Positions 20,957-29,673 of a stretch of DNA of 64,000 bases are shown here, in pieces. The stretch's first letter is position 1. Each line of letters starts with the position of its first letter. The notes under the pieces are model-generated. The model did not search any database. It had not been told where the DNA came from and worked only from the letters and a program-made list of their open reading frames with translations. The stretch lies in contig CM066287.1 in assembly GCA_033816765.1 (NCBI GenBank), positions 124,001 through 188,000 on the forward strand, in the 5' to 3' direction. Both the position numbers and the translations under genes were made by a program. The DNA comes from Nothopassalora personata (lineage: Eukaryota; Ascomycota; Dothideomycetes; Mycosphaerellales; Mycosphaerellaceae).

Positions 20957-23900
20957 TGGCCGCTTTTTGGTCTTGTAGTATTCCTGGATCTTTTGCTGAC
21001 AGTTTCGTAGGTTTTGTTTTGGTTCCCAGGTATTTTCTGATTCGTCGTATCCTTTCCATTTGACAAGGTATCGCTGACCTTTCTTATCTAGGATTCTTTC
21101 GACTTCAAATTCGTTTTCTGCTTCCGGTTTAAAATGGAAGCTCTCCTGGCAGGGTGTTTCGGCGTCTGCGGGTTCCAACTTGGAGATATGGAAGACTGGG
21201 TGGATTTTGGCGTCTGGTGGTAGTCGTAGTCGATAGTTGACTAGTCCTACGACTTTGTCGATAAAAAATGGTCCGACCTTGACGTGATCCAGTTTCTTGG
21301 TCTGTCTTCTTGTTCTCAAGTTTTTTGTAAGGAGATAGACCTTATCCCCCTCTTTTAGCAGAGGTGCCATTTTTCTCGTGTCCTGCCGTTGTTGAGACAG
21401 TTTTCGTTGTGCATCTTCGATCGCCTTGCGTGTTTCTTTGTGCACTTCCTTAAGAGTGTCCGTCGTCACGATTGCTCTTTCGGCTTGTGGGTGGGATCCA
21501 GGTGTTCCAAATAGGTTAGGATCTTTACCAAAGTTCGCATAAAATGGCGTCGTTGAAGTTGTCTCCGATTTGTGGTTGTTCAGTGCAATCTGCGCCATTG
21601 GCAGTAATGAAACCCAGTTGTCTTGTGCGTAGTTGATGTAGTGTCGTAGGTATTGTTCTAGCGTTTGATTCATCCTTTCGGTTTGTCCGTCTGTCTCCGG
21701 ATGATATGCTGTCGACAGCTTGTGTTTGATTCCGATCGTTCCCATAAGCGTCTTCCAATGGTTCGATGTAAATAGCTTGTCTCTGTCCGTTATAAATGCT
21801 TGAGGGAATCCATGGTATCGGATAAGTCTGTCTAGTACGAGGTATCCGAGCTGCTCTGCATTGTACGTTTCCGATGCAGGAATGAAGTGTGCGTATTTCG
21901 TAAGTCTATCAACCATGACTAGTATCATGTCGTATGGTTGTTTCGTAACTTGATCTCTTGACGGTGGGAGTTTCGTGATAAAGTCCATTGTGACTTCGTC
22001 CCATGGTTTCGTTGGTGGTGTCCTGAACTGTAGGTGACCGTACTTTGCGTGTCTCGCAGCCTTGTTTCGTTGGCAGTGTACGCATTGTTTAATATAGCGT
22101 GACACCTTAAGTCTCATCTGTGGAAATGAGAAACTGCGCTGTATTAGGTCCATTGTTTTTGAAGTTCCGGGGTGTCCGTAATTTGGTCCGTCGTGATGTT
22201 GTCGTATGCATTCTTCTTCTCGATCCTTAGGTACTTGGTATTTTCCTTGCGATATAGGGAATTGTTCGTCCCTGTCGCCTAATATCCGTACGATGTTGTT
22301 AAATTCTCTTGTGTTGGCACTAAGACTTCCGTCGGGGTTTGTCTTTAGTATTTTATGTTGCACTGGTTCTTTTCCTTCCATGTAGTCGCTTCTTCGGCTC
22401 AACGCGTCGGCGCGGCCATTCTCTCGTCCTGGAGTATATTTGATTTCGAACTTATACTGTCCTAGCAGCTCCGACCAGCGGGCTTGCCTTCGGGTAAGTT
22501 CTTTCGTCGTCGTGAAGTACGTAAGATTCTTGTGGTCAGAAAGAATCGTTAACTTCGGTGGGCCCTCGACATATACTCTCCAATGTTGCATAGCAGCAAC
22601 AATGGCTAGAAGCTCTTTATCATGGATGTCGTAGTTCTGTTCCGCTGTGGTCATTTTCCGGGAGTAATAGGCTACTGGGTGTCTCTGCCCGTCGTGTGTC
22701 TGTGTTAGACATGCGCCTATTGCCATATCAGACGCGTCGGTCTCGATGTGGACTTCCTTGCTACCATCGAATAGTCGAAGCGTGGGGGCTGAAGCGCATT
22801 GTTCCTTAAGTTTCTTGAATGCTTCAGTCTGTTCTTTTCCCCATTTCCAGGTGACGTCCTTTCTTGTAAGCATCGTCATTGGTGCTGCTATCTTTGAATA
22901 GTCCTTAATAAATTTCCGGTTGTAGTTCGCTAGTCCAAGGAATGATTGTACGTCCTTGACTGTTTTCGGTTCTGGCCACTCTCTAATTGACTGTGTCTTC
23001 GCAGGGTCGATCGTTATCCCTGTAGTGCTAATAATGAAGCCCAAGAATTTGACTTCTTTCTTATGGAATTCGCATTTCTCGGGTGCCGTCTTGAATCCTG
23101 ATTGTGTAAGTCGTTCGAAGACGTCCTGGACTTGTTTTATGTGTTCCTGTAGGGATCCTTTTGTGTAGACCAGTATGTCGTCCATGTAGGCGATAACGCA
23201 TACGTCGAGTAGGTCTCTAAGTGTTTCGTTAACAAGGTCCTGGCAGGATGCGGGTGCGTTGGTCAATCCCATTGGCATAACCAAGAATTCGTAAAGTCCG
23301 TATCTTGTTCTGAAAGCGGTTTTCCATTCTTCTCCTTCTGCCATCCGTATAGCGTAGAAGGCATCTCGTAGGTCAATCTTCGTGTACCAGTCTGATCCGG
23401 TTAATCTGTCTTGTGCTTCTTCGATGTTGGGTAGCGGGTATCGGTTCTTAATCGTGATCTCGTTTAACTTCCTGTAGTCTTGTACGAGTCGTAACTTCCC
23501 GTTTGCTTTTGGAACGAACATACATGGAGTTCCTGCACTCGAGGTGGATCTTCTTATCCATCCTTTGGCTAGCTTCTCCTTCAGCCATTCTCGTAGGGTC
23601 TGTAGCTCTTTCTCAGACATTTGATATAGGGGTCCCCATGGAGGCTCTTTCCCTGGCTGAATGTTAATCTTATGATCCCATGGGCGGTGCTTAGGTAAGG
23701 CGGTTTTGCCTCTCTCCTCTTCAAAGAGTCGCGACCACTTGCGATACTCCTTGGGAATACTCAACTCTGAGATGTTAGTATTCTTCGATGGTGCGTTACT
23801 TCCATCACTTCCAGTGACTTCGTGACCCGGCGGCCCCACGCCAGTGTCTGTCCCGGTCGAAGGTGGTTCTTTTGTCCTTCTAGTCGGCGCAAGCTGTATC

Positions 23901-24373
23901 TCGTTTAGCTGTTTCCTTGCCTCATCTGCCAGTGAACGCTGCCACTGCGCAGGCTGAATGTCGACAACGCAATCGCATTCCCTAAATGTGAGTACTCCTC
24001 TTCTCCAGTCGATTACTGGATTGTGCTTTCTCAACCAAGGCATACCTAATACTATGTCATGACTGGCCATATCAGTGACATCCAAGGTAATATTCTCGTG
24101 GTGCTGTTGGATAGCCAGTGGCAATGGTATCGTCTCCCATTCCACGCTAGGTAACGATGATCCGTTTACCGCGATCAACTCGTAACCCCATTTCTTCTTC
24201 AGGGTAGCTAACCCGTTTCTTCTTGTGAAAGACTCGGAGATAAAATTCCCCGCTGCTCCTGAGTCGATCATGACACTGGTTTTGTGTCCGTTGACGATTG
24301 CTGGTGTCTGGAAAACTGTGTTTGATGTCGATGCGTGAGCCTGAGTGTTGCATAACTCCCTCCGGTCGCTCAT
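20948..24373 (-). CDS. pol: Chromovirus A Pol polyprotein (PR-RT-RNaseH-IN-chromodomain)
   Basis: 1141 residues. Aspartic protease with MIDSGAAGNF (DSG at residues 37-39); RT with YMDD at 396-399; RNase H with ETDASDMAIG; integrase with an HHCC zinc motif (HHDG..HPGT, CVHC) and DDE motifs (MDFITKLP, ITDRDKLF, YHPETDGQTERMNQ); the C-terminal chromodomain FEVERILDKKGQRYLVKWKG..ENTWEP is thought to direct integration to heterochromatin. The ATG overlaps the gag TGA as ATGA (24373-24370), so pol is in the -1 frame. Length and order are as expected for Tf1/sushi-type chromoviruses. The last few residues differ from element B. Confidence 0.96.
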   Translation of the reverse strand: MSDRRELCNTQAHASTSNTVFQTPAIVNGHKTSVMIDSGAAGNFISESFTRRNGLATLKKKWGYELIAVNGSSLPSVEWETIPLPLAIQQHHENITLDVTDMASHDIVLGMPWLRKHNPVIDWRRGVLTFRECDCVVDIQPAQWQRSLADEARKQLNEIQLAPTRRTKEPPSTGTDTGVGPPGHEVTGSDGSNAPSKNTNISELSIPKEYRKWSRLFEEERGKTALPKHRPWDHKINIQPGKEPPWGPLYQMSEKELQTLREWLKEKLAKGWIRRSTSSAGTPCMFVPKANGKLRLVQDYRKLNEITIKNRYPLPNIEEAQDRLTGSDWYTKIDLRDAFYAIRMAEGEEWKTAFRTRYGLYEFLVMPMGLTNAPASCQDLVNETLRDLLDVCVIAYMDDILVYTKGSLQEHIKQVQDVFERLTQSGFKTAPEKCEFHKKEVKFLGFIISTTGITIDPAKTQSIREWPEPKTVKDVQSFLGLANYNRKFIKDYSKIAAPMTMLTRKDVTWKWGKEQTEAFKKLKEQCASAPTLRLFDGSKEVHIETDASDMAIGACLTQTHDGQRHPVAYYSRKMTTAEQNYDIHDKELLAIVAAMQHWRVYVEGPPKLTILSDHKNLTYFTTTKELTRRQARWSELLGQYKFEIKYTPGRENGRADALSRRSDYMEGKEPVQHKILKTNPDGSLSANTREFNNIVRILGDRDEQFPISQGKYQVPKDREEECIRQHHDGPNYGHPGTSKTMDLIQRSFSFPQMRLKVSRYIKQCVHCQRNKAARHAKYGHLQFRTPPTKPWDEVTMDFITKLPPSRDQVTKQPYDMILVMVDRLTKYAHFIPASETYNAEQLGYLVLDRLIRYHGFPQAFITDRDKLFTSNHWKTLMGTIGIKHKLSTAYHPETDGQTERMNQTLEQYLRHYINYAQDNWVSLLPMAQIALNNHKSETTSTTPFYANFGKDPNLFGTPGSHPQAERAIVTTDTLKEVHKETRKAIEDAQRKLSQQRQDTRKMAPLLKEGDKVYLLTKNLRTRRQTKKLDHVKVGPFFIDKVVGLVNYRLRLPPDAKIHPVFHISKLEPADAETPCQESFHFKPEAENEFEVERILDKKGQRYLVKWKGYDESENTWEPKQNLRNCQQKIQEYYKTKKRPAD

Positions 24374-26391
24374 TCCTGGGGAGCTGATCCTTTTCCCGAA
24401 TGGTATGCGGTTCGCTGTGCTTCGTGCCTAGAGGCTTCGGCTAGAACCTGTAGCCCGTTGCCCTGTGTCCACACTTGTAATCTATTGCGTTCCTGGATCT
24501 TCTGCGTTTCTGAGTAGAGAGCCCGTACATGCTGTACTGCTGTTCGTAATTCATTCGATATGAATGTCCCTGACGGTGTAAGATATCCGGTTCCTGTTAT
24601 TCGGCTTCCTATCGGTGGTCGTTCTGTAATGGCGGTTGCTAGGTTCTCGGTTGTTTCCATGAGTGGGTATCCCCAGGCCATGCCTCGTAGGGTGTTAAGT
24701 GTCTTGTCAAACTCAATGGAATGTAGCCTTCTTCGTCCGCCTATTTTAGGTAGGAATTCCTCGTGCCTTCTCTGTAGGTAGATAATCATGTCGTACAGTT
24801 TCTTAGGTGCATCTACCGTGAAGGTAAGTTGTTCGTTGTCGTCGTTAGTGTCGCTCTCTTCTCCTTCGGAGGAATCTTCTTCGCTTGATTCTTCCGGATC
24901 CTGTTCTTCCTCGATGGTATCTAGCCCGGTGGTTTCTTGACTTTCTTCCTGTGGTTCTGGTGACCATGATCCGTTCCATCCTGGGTCCTGATTTTCTTTG
25001 TCGCTTCCATCTTTGTTGAAGTAGGATTCATCGATGTCCACTTCTCTGAGCGTGGCGTCTTGCCTATGCGTCGCTCCCAGGGTTCCTCGTGGTTGCCGAG
25101 GCCAATACCCTGCGCCTGACTTCGCGGCGTAGTGGATTTGACACGAGTCTTGGTAACAGAATCGCCAATGAAGGCTTCCATGACCATTTCGAGGCTCAGG
25201 TTCGGTCTCGTAGTCGACTCTTCGTGTCATCATGTTGAACTGTCGTGGTTGGTTCTTCGCATCAAATGGAATGACCACCATTTGCTGCCCATAGTATCCT
25301 CCTCGTCCTTCTGAGGGGTCCAGGAGAGGCGTCGTGCTTCTGTTGCTAGCTCTCTCCCCCACTCTCCGAGTATAGTCGGTATCTCCCCGAGATCCAACGC
25401 TGCTCTCAGATTTACTAGTTCGGGGTTGCATCATATTGAACTGCTCGCGGCGCACCATATTTTTACCGCGGCAATCCCGCGCCATGTGACCTTCCTTGCC
25501 ACAGGCATAGCATGTGAGTTTTCCTTTTCCTTTAAAGGGCTTTCCGTGGCCCCTACTCTTAACGATCTTCCGTCCTCGTTGGGTAACGTCCAGTTCCATT
25601 GGCTGTGGTCCATAGTAGGGTTGGTTTTGTCGTGAGAATTCTCCCCTCGCAACGTATCCTCCTAAGGGTCTGCGGTCCGGAGCATATCCTGCTATTCCTC
25701 CTACTTTGGAGTCGTATTTCTTTTCCTGGTGTCGTTCCCAGAGCTGATCATCGATATTGATCGACGCCTTCATTAGCTCTTCGAGGTTGGTGATCCGTCC
25801 CCCGTGTCTTATCAACTCGTCCTTGACGGAGTCCTTAAGTCCACGTCGGAACATAGTCATCAACGCCGTCTGGTCCCATCCGGTGATTTGTCCGTATTCT
25901 TCGAATTTGGCGGCATACTCTGAAGTAGACGTCTTCTGCTTTAGGTGTTGAATAATTCGTATGGCCTGTTGGACTTCGTTCGAGGTTCCAAAGATTGACT
26001 TCATCTTTTCTTTGAAAAGGGTGTAGCTCCTGAACATTCCGGTGGGGTCTTGTCGTCCCATACCTTCAAGGTATTCCTTAAGGTAAGGTTTGATCCAGTT
26101 CTGCGCACTTCCGCGAAGGTACGTGATGGCGAAAATAGTTCTTTTATCGGCATCGACTGGGTTGAACATGAGGTACATATCCATCTGACTGATCCAGTCG
26201 TCGAACTTGGCTCTATCTCCATAGAAGAGGTCTGGCTTAGCAGCCTTAACGTCATTCTTCCTTGGAATAGGCTCGTCATCGTCGTCAGACTCATCGTTCC
26301 TCGTAGCGGTCTGTTGTGGTGGCGCACGGCGGATGCTTCCTGCTTCGCTGGGGGCGGGTGTTCCCCTACCAGCTGCTTGAGTAGCGCTCAT
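24370..26391 (-). CDS. gag: Chromovirus A Gag
   Basis: 673 residues starting MSATQAAGRGTP at the first ATG, only 17 bases inside the 5' LTR. The frame stays open further upstream into the LTR but has no ATG there. It has a retrotransposon Gag capsid region (KPDLFYGDRAKFDDWISQMD..) and a canonical CCHC knuckle CYACGKEGHMARDC near residue 290, followed by an acidic region (EEEQDPEESSEEDSSEGEE). It ends GSAPQE at TGA, overlapping the pol ATG. It packages element RNA in cytoplasmic particles. Confidence 0.93.
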   Translation of the reverse strand: MSATQAAGRGTPAPSEAGSIRRAPPQQTATRNDESDDDDEPIPRKNDVKAAKPDLFYGDRAKFDDWISQMDMYLMFNPVDADKRTIFAITYLRGSAQNWIKPYLKEYLEGMGRQDPTGMFRSYTLFKEKMKSIFGTSNEVQQAIRIIQHLKQKTSTSEYAAKFEEYGQITGWDQTALMTMFRRGLKDSVKDELIRHGGRITNLEELMKASINIDDQLWERHQEKKYDSKVGGIAGYAPDRRPLGGYVARGEFSRQNQPYYGPQPMELDVTQRGRKIVKSRGHGKPFKGKGKLTCYACGKEGHMARDCRGKNMVRREQFNMMQPRTSKSESSVGSRGDTDYTRRVGERASNRSTTPLLDPSEGRGGYYGQQMVVIPFDAKNQPRQFNMMTRRVDYETEPEPRNGHGSLHWRFCYQDSCQIHYAAKSGAGYWPRQPRGTLGATHRQDATLREVDIDESYFNKDGSDKENQDPGWNGSWSPEPQEESQETTGLDTIEEEQDPEESSEEDSSEGEESDTNDDNEQLTFTVDAPKKLYDMIIYLQRRHEEFLPKIGGRRRLHSIEFDKTLNTLRGMAWGYPLMETTENLATAITERPPIGSRITGTGYLTPSGTFISNELRTAVQHVRALYSETQKIQERNRLQVWTQGNGLQVLAEASRHEAQRTAYHSGKGSAPQE

Positions 26392-26398
26392 CCTGAGG

Positions 26399-26406
26399 GC
26401 GTTCAA
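26399..26406 (-). promoter_or_regulatory. Candidate self-priming primer-binding site of element A
   Basis: On the minus strand TTGAACGC starts two bases after the LTR and pairs with GCGTTCAA inside the 5' LTR (26557-26564). The same layout is found in C, D, F and the short LTR element. Confidence 0.55.
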
Positions 26407-26408
26407 AG

Positions 26409-26790
26409 TGTTATTGTCTCGTTCCAGGGCTAGTCTCAAAGAGAGATAAGTCAAGTCACGTGGCGGGATTATTCTTTGGAGAGGCTGAAGCAAGCTGAGC
26501 GAAGATGAATAATTGGAATAAGAGTTGTATTCCAATCAGTGAGATAGTAACATGAGTTGAACGCATTAGAACCATAAGGGTTTCTAGCGTTCCTAAATAC
26601 AAAGGAGATTCGTAGATCTCGGTGATCAGTCTGATCAGTCTGAGCATGAGCAGTCTGATCAGTCTGAGCATGAGCAGTCTGATCGCTCCAAGTCTGAGCG
26701 CTCAGGCAGGATGAGTCACGTGTTCGTCTTTGAGTCACGTGTTCGTCTTGTCATTATGATTCCAGGGTCCATGGGAATCATTCCGTAACA
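26409..26790 (-). repeat. 5' LTR of chromovirus A
   Basis: TGTTATTG..CCGTAACA on the plus strand, identical over 382 bp to 19809-20190, followed by the ATTGC duplication (26791-26795). Confidence 0.95.
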
Positions 26791-26795
26791 ATTGC

Positions 26796-27248
26796 GTAGT
26801 CTCGTTTCGTAGATACTAATAGGCGTAGACATACAATTTCTTAGGGCCTAGGCTAGGGCCGGCCTCGCTACCGTCTAGTGTTAATAGATAGCTAGTAGTA
26901 GTAAGCTTCTTATTAACCTACTCTAGCGTTAGAGGCGGTAAGTATATAGTAAGGTCTATAAGGTATTAGCTATAGGATTTGTAGACTCGGTTAAGTAGAA
27001 GTAGTAGCGAGTCCGTACTTAAGCTATAGCGAGTCCGCACTTAAGCTATAGCGAGTCCTCCCTTAGCTAAGCTAGGACTCGTAGCTATAGTAGCGCTAGA
27101 CTCGCTACTATAGACACCCCGGATTAACGTACCGTACTAATCGACTCGCTCCTTCTACTAGCGAAGCTCCTCGTCCTTAGGGTTAAGTAGATACCTACAT
27201 AGTCGTGCTCCTTTTAACTCTAGGTAGTTATATAGGATATCTAGTATG
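26796..27248 (-). pseudogene. C-terminal part of the host transposon's DDE transposase remnant
   Basis: Minus-strand translation from 27248 continues that of 34673-35880 across the GTATG duplication (LDILYNYLELKGARLC, then NPKDEEL), as expected for one gene split by element C. It is followed by GCGAGTC-rich sequence. Fully RIP-mutated. Confidence 0.5.
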
Positions 27249-27440
27249 TGTCACCGTACCGGCGCCCATCATTCACTTGGACCCGCGCGCACGTGCGTGG
27301 ATCCCGCGCGCGCCGCTGACTAAGCCGGCCCGAGGGCTTGGCGCGTGTATATCTACCTCGCGCCCTCCGCGCCTCTCTTAGATAGACCGTCTATTCGACT
27401 TGTACCTTATCCGACCACGTGCTTGCACCTGCTTGTGACA
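27249..27440 (+). repeat. 5' LTR of element C
   Basis: TGTCACCGTACC..CTTGTGACA, GC-rich, with two CACGTG boxes. Identical to 34476-34667. Confidence 0.95.
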
Positions 27441-27442
27441 CT

Positions 27443-27452
27443 TCGAATAGAC
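27443..27452 (+). promoter_or_regulatory. Self-priming primer-binding site of element C
   Basis: TCGAATAGAC, two bases after the LTR, is an exact 10-nt complement of the LTR segment 27389-27398, the predicted 5' end of the RNA under Tf1-type self-priming. Confidence 0.65.
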
Positions 27453-27598
27453 CATTACCATCGTGTAGAAAGACACGAGAAGCTGCGATCGGGAGATCGC
27501 ATAAGCAAACGCGACAGCACCTAGGAGTGCTGAGATATTAGGTGCCAGACTCAAATCGAGTCGCACCTTGAGTAAGTCCAAGGCTAACACGACAGCTG

Positions 27599-29650
27599 AT
27601 GGCGAGAAAGAACAACAATAACGACGACGACATGGCGACTACTGACCGCCGCGTACATCGCGCGAACATCACCAGATCCTCCCTCTTCGTCCTACCCCCC
27701 GACGCGACAAACAACGCAAACGGCGATGCGACACAGACTCAAGGCAGAGAAGAGGAGGTTCTGAAGCAGCTGACGGCTGAAGACAACACCTACCACAAGC
27801 AGCACAAGAAGGTCTTCGACCGACTCCAAGAGATCGAGGAGGAGGATGTTGAGACCGAGCTCAACTTGGCTGACCTGTGTGGGGATGAGTACATCGAGGA
27901 CATTACTGAGGATGAGAGCGAGGCTCTTGCTCCAGGTGCGAAGAAGAGGAGGGTCACTGTTGACCAGTTTCAAGACACCTTCGAGTCTCTCAATGGGCTA
28001 AGCTCGGAGAAGCTCAAGAAGCGAGTCAACGACTACCCTGAGGAGGTCCACAAGATCCTTGTCGACATCGAGTCCGACCACCGACGAGCACACAAGACTA
28101 TTGAGGCTCTCCAACTCGCTAACCGCATCAATATTCGCAAGGCCAAGGATGCGAAGGAGCAGATGGATCGACTCGAGGACGAAGCTGGTACTGCACAAGC
28201 TGAAGCAGACCAGAGACAAGCTGAGGTGGACAAGCTGAAGGCAGAACTTGCGAAGCACACCGACAAAGTCATTATCGACCCGGATGAGCTGGACAAGGTC
28301 AAAGCCGAGTTGGCCACGACCATGGAAGCGAGGAAGCTGTATCGCACCCAGTGCAAGGCAGCTGAGGCTAAGCTTGTTGATGCTGAGAAGCGCATCGAGG
28401 AGCTTGAGAAGAAGGAAAAGGAGAGACGTGAGAAGCGTGGGCGATCCAAGCAACGCAAGGACTCACGCAAGGAGTCACCACCTCCACGCACCGAATCCGA
28501 GGAGTCGCTGGAGCGTCGTCGCAATGGCAACAAGCCAAAGCCGACTGGAGAAGACGACAACCCATCATCAGACTCCTCCGACTCCGAATCCTCCGACAGC
28601 GATGACGAGCGCGGTCACCGTCGTGGCAGCAAGCGCAAGAATTCTAAGTCCAAGAAGAAGGGCTCGAAGAGCAAGGAGCCGCAGTCCCGCTACACCACAT
28701 ACGACTCCACGATGACCACTGGCATTAAGTCGTCAAGTGAGCCGAAGGCACCGAAGGAGTTCGACCCACTGGATGAGAAGGGCATTAAGTTCGAAGAGTG
28801 GCAGCGTGCCGCCGAAGCCAGGCTGGCAGCGTCCAAGTACCGCACTGTCACGGCTTCACTGCAGAATGTCCAAAGCTGGCTCAAGAACTCAGCCTGGAAG
28901 TATGTCGACTCCAAGATTCCCAGTCTCACCAAGGTCACAAGCGGCACGACACCAGCTTACGCCTCGGTTGATGACATGATGGACGATCTGGCAGCCCGCT
29001 ACGGCACTCGCAATGCGCACGCCACTGCTATGACCAAGCTCACTACACTGGACCAGGGCGAGAAGCAGAAGTTCAGCGAGTTCTACCCTATCTTCCGCGA
29101 GAACGCAGACATTGTCAACCTGGACGCCGGTGCTGCCGACAAGAAGCTTGAGAAGGACTTCCTGCTGCGCAAGCTGAACGCGAGATACGACAACCGCATC
29201 ATGAGTGAGAACACGGCCAACATGACCCTTGATCAGGTCGTGTCTGCGCTGTACACTTATGAGGACAAGTTCGAGCAGTACGACCTCAAGCACAAGAAGC
29301 AGTCCGCTGACAAGCCCAAGAACACTAAGGGCAACGACGACAAGAAGGACGGTGCCACAGGTGGAGGTAGAGGTGGAAGCACTGACGCTCCTGCCAACCC
29401 CAACTCCAAGACCAAGTGGGCCGACCGTCCGCAGAAGTACCAGCACCTGCAGCCACTGGATGCTGCCAAGGCGCAAGAGTGCATTGATCAGAACAAATGC
29501 ATGAAGTGCGAGGAAGTGGGTCACCGCCGTGTCGACTACGACCAGTGCCCACTGAAGGACGTTAGCCGGCGTCCATACGCGCCAGGCTACAACCCAAGCA
29601 CCAACCGACGCAACGGCAATAACACCGGCGGCGGTTCGGGAAACGCATAG
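27599..29650 (+). CDS. gag: Element C Gag
   Basis: 683 residues starting MARKNNNNDDDMATTDRR. It has a long charged coiled coil (about residues 130-290, rich in K, E and A), an RS/KS-rich basic stretch, a capsid-like region (FEEWQRAAEARLAASKYRT.. to ..YEDKFEQYDLK), and near residue 634 a zinc-knuckle-like CMKCEEVGHRRVDYDQC whose last spacing is longer than the usual CX2CX4HX4C. The stop TAG (29648-29650) is in the -1 frameshift cassette. It is larger than most Ty3-type Gags because of the coiled coil. Confidence 0.92.
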   Translation: MARKNNNNDDDMATTDRRVHRANITRSSLFVLPPDATNNANGDATQTQGREEEVLKQLTAEDNTYHKQHKKVFDRLQEIEEEDVETELNLADLCGDEYIEDITEDESEALAPGAKKRRVTVDQFQDTFESLNGLSSEKLKKRVNDYPEEVHKILVDIESDHRRAHKTIEALQLANRINIRKAKDAKEQMDRLEDEAGTAQAEADQRQAEVDKLKAELAKHTDKVIIDPDELDKVKAELATTMEARKLYRTQCKAAEAKLVDAEKRIEELEKKEKERREKRGRSKQRKDSRKESPPPRTESEESLERRRNGNKPKPTGEDDNPSSDSSDSESSDSDDERGHRRGSKRKNSKSKKKGSKSKEPQSRYTTYDSTMTTGIKSSSEPKAPKEFDPLDEKGIKFEEWQRAAEARLAASKYRTVTASLQNVQSWLKNSAWKYVDSKIPSLTKVTSGTTPAYASVDDMMDDLAARYGTRNAHATAMTKLTTLDQGEKQKFSEFYPIFRENADIVNLDAGAADKKLEKDFLLRKLNARYDNRIMSENTANMTLDQVVSALYTYEDKFEQYDLKHKKQSADKPKNTKGNDDKKDGATGGGRGGSTDAPANPNSKTKWADRPQKYQHLQPLDAAKAQECIDQNKCMKCEEVGHRRVDYDQCPLKDVSRRPYAPGYNPSTNRRNGNNTGGGSGNA

Positions 29651-29673
29651 TCCACTCTGTGAGCGCAACACAC
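29638..29673 (+). promoter_or_regulatory. Programmed -1 ribosomal frameshift signal between gag and pol of element C
   Basis: The slippery heptamer G GGA AAC (29638-29644, spaced in the gag frame) is followed by 5 nt and a 12-bp stem-loop. The arms GTCCACTCTGTG (29650-29661) and CACACAGTGGAC enclose loop AGCGCAA, with one mismatch. The pol frame is open only from 29623 and gag stops at 29648, so the shift must happen within this 25-nt window, exactly where the heptamer lies. Pol has no ATG of its own near its start. Confidence 0.85.

Larger units (their letters stand above)
19809..26790 (-). mobile_element. Intact Ty3/gypsy chromovirus A
   Basis: 6982 bp with identical 382-bp LTRs (19809-20190, 26409-26790), target duplication ATTGC, intact gag and pol, and a C-terminal chromodomain. 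The element reads on the minus strand. The primer-binding site (plus strand GCGTTCAA, 26399-26406) is complementary to the LTR at 26557-26564, and a polypurine tract (plus strand CCATCCCCTTCTT, 20191-20203) abuts the 3' LTR. Unusually, 757 bp between pol and the 3' LTR hold an antisense ORF and a tRNA-like sequence. No RIP: a recent insertion, probably still competent as far as sequence shows. Confidence 0.95.

Noticed and set aside
26392..26535. Extension of Gag of element A into the LTR (721-codon frame)
   Set aside because: The upstream start would be TTG; the first ATG in frame is at 26391, just inside the LTR border.
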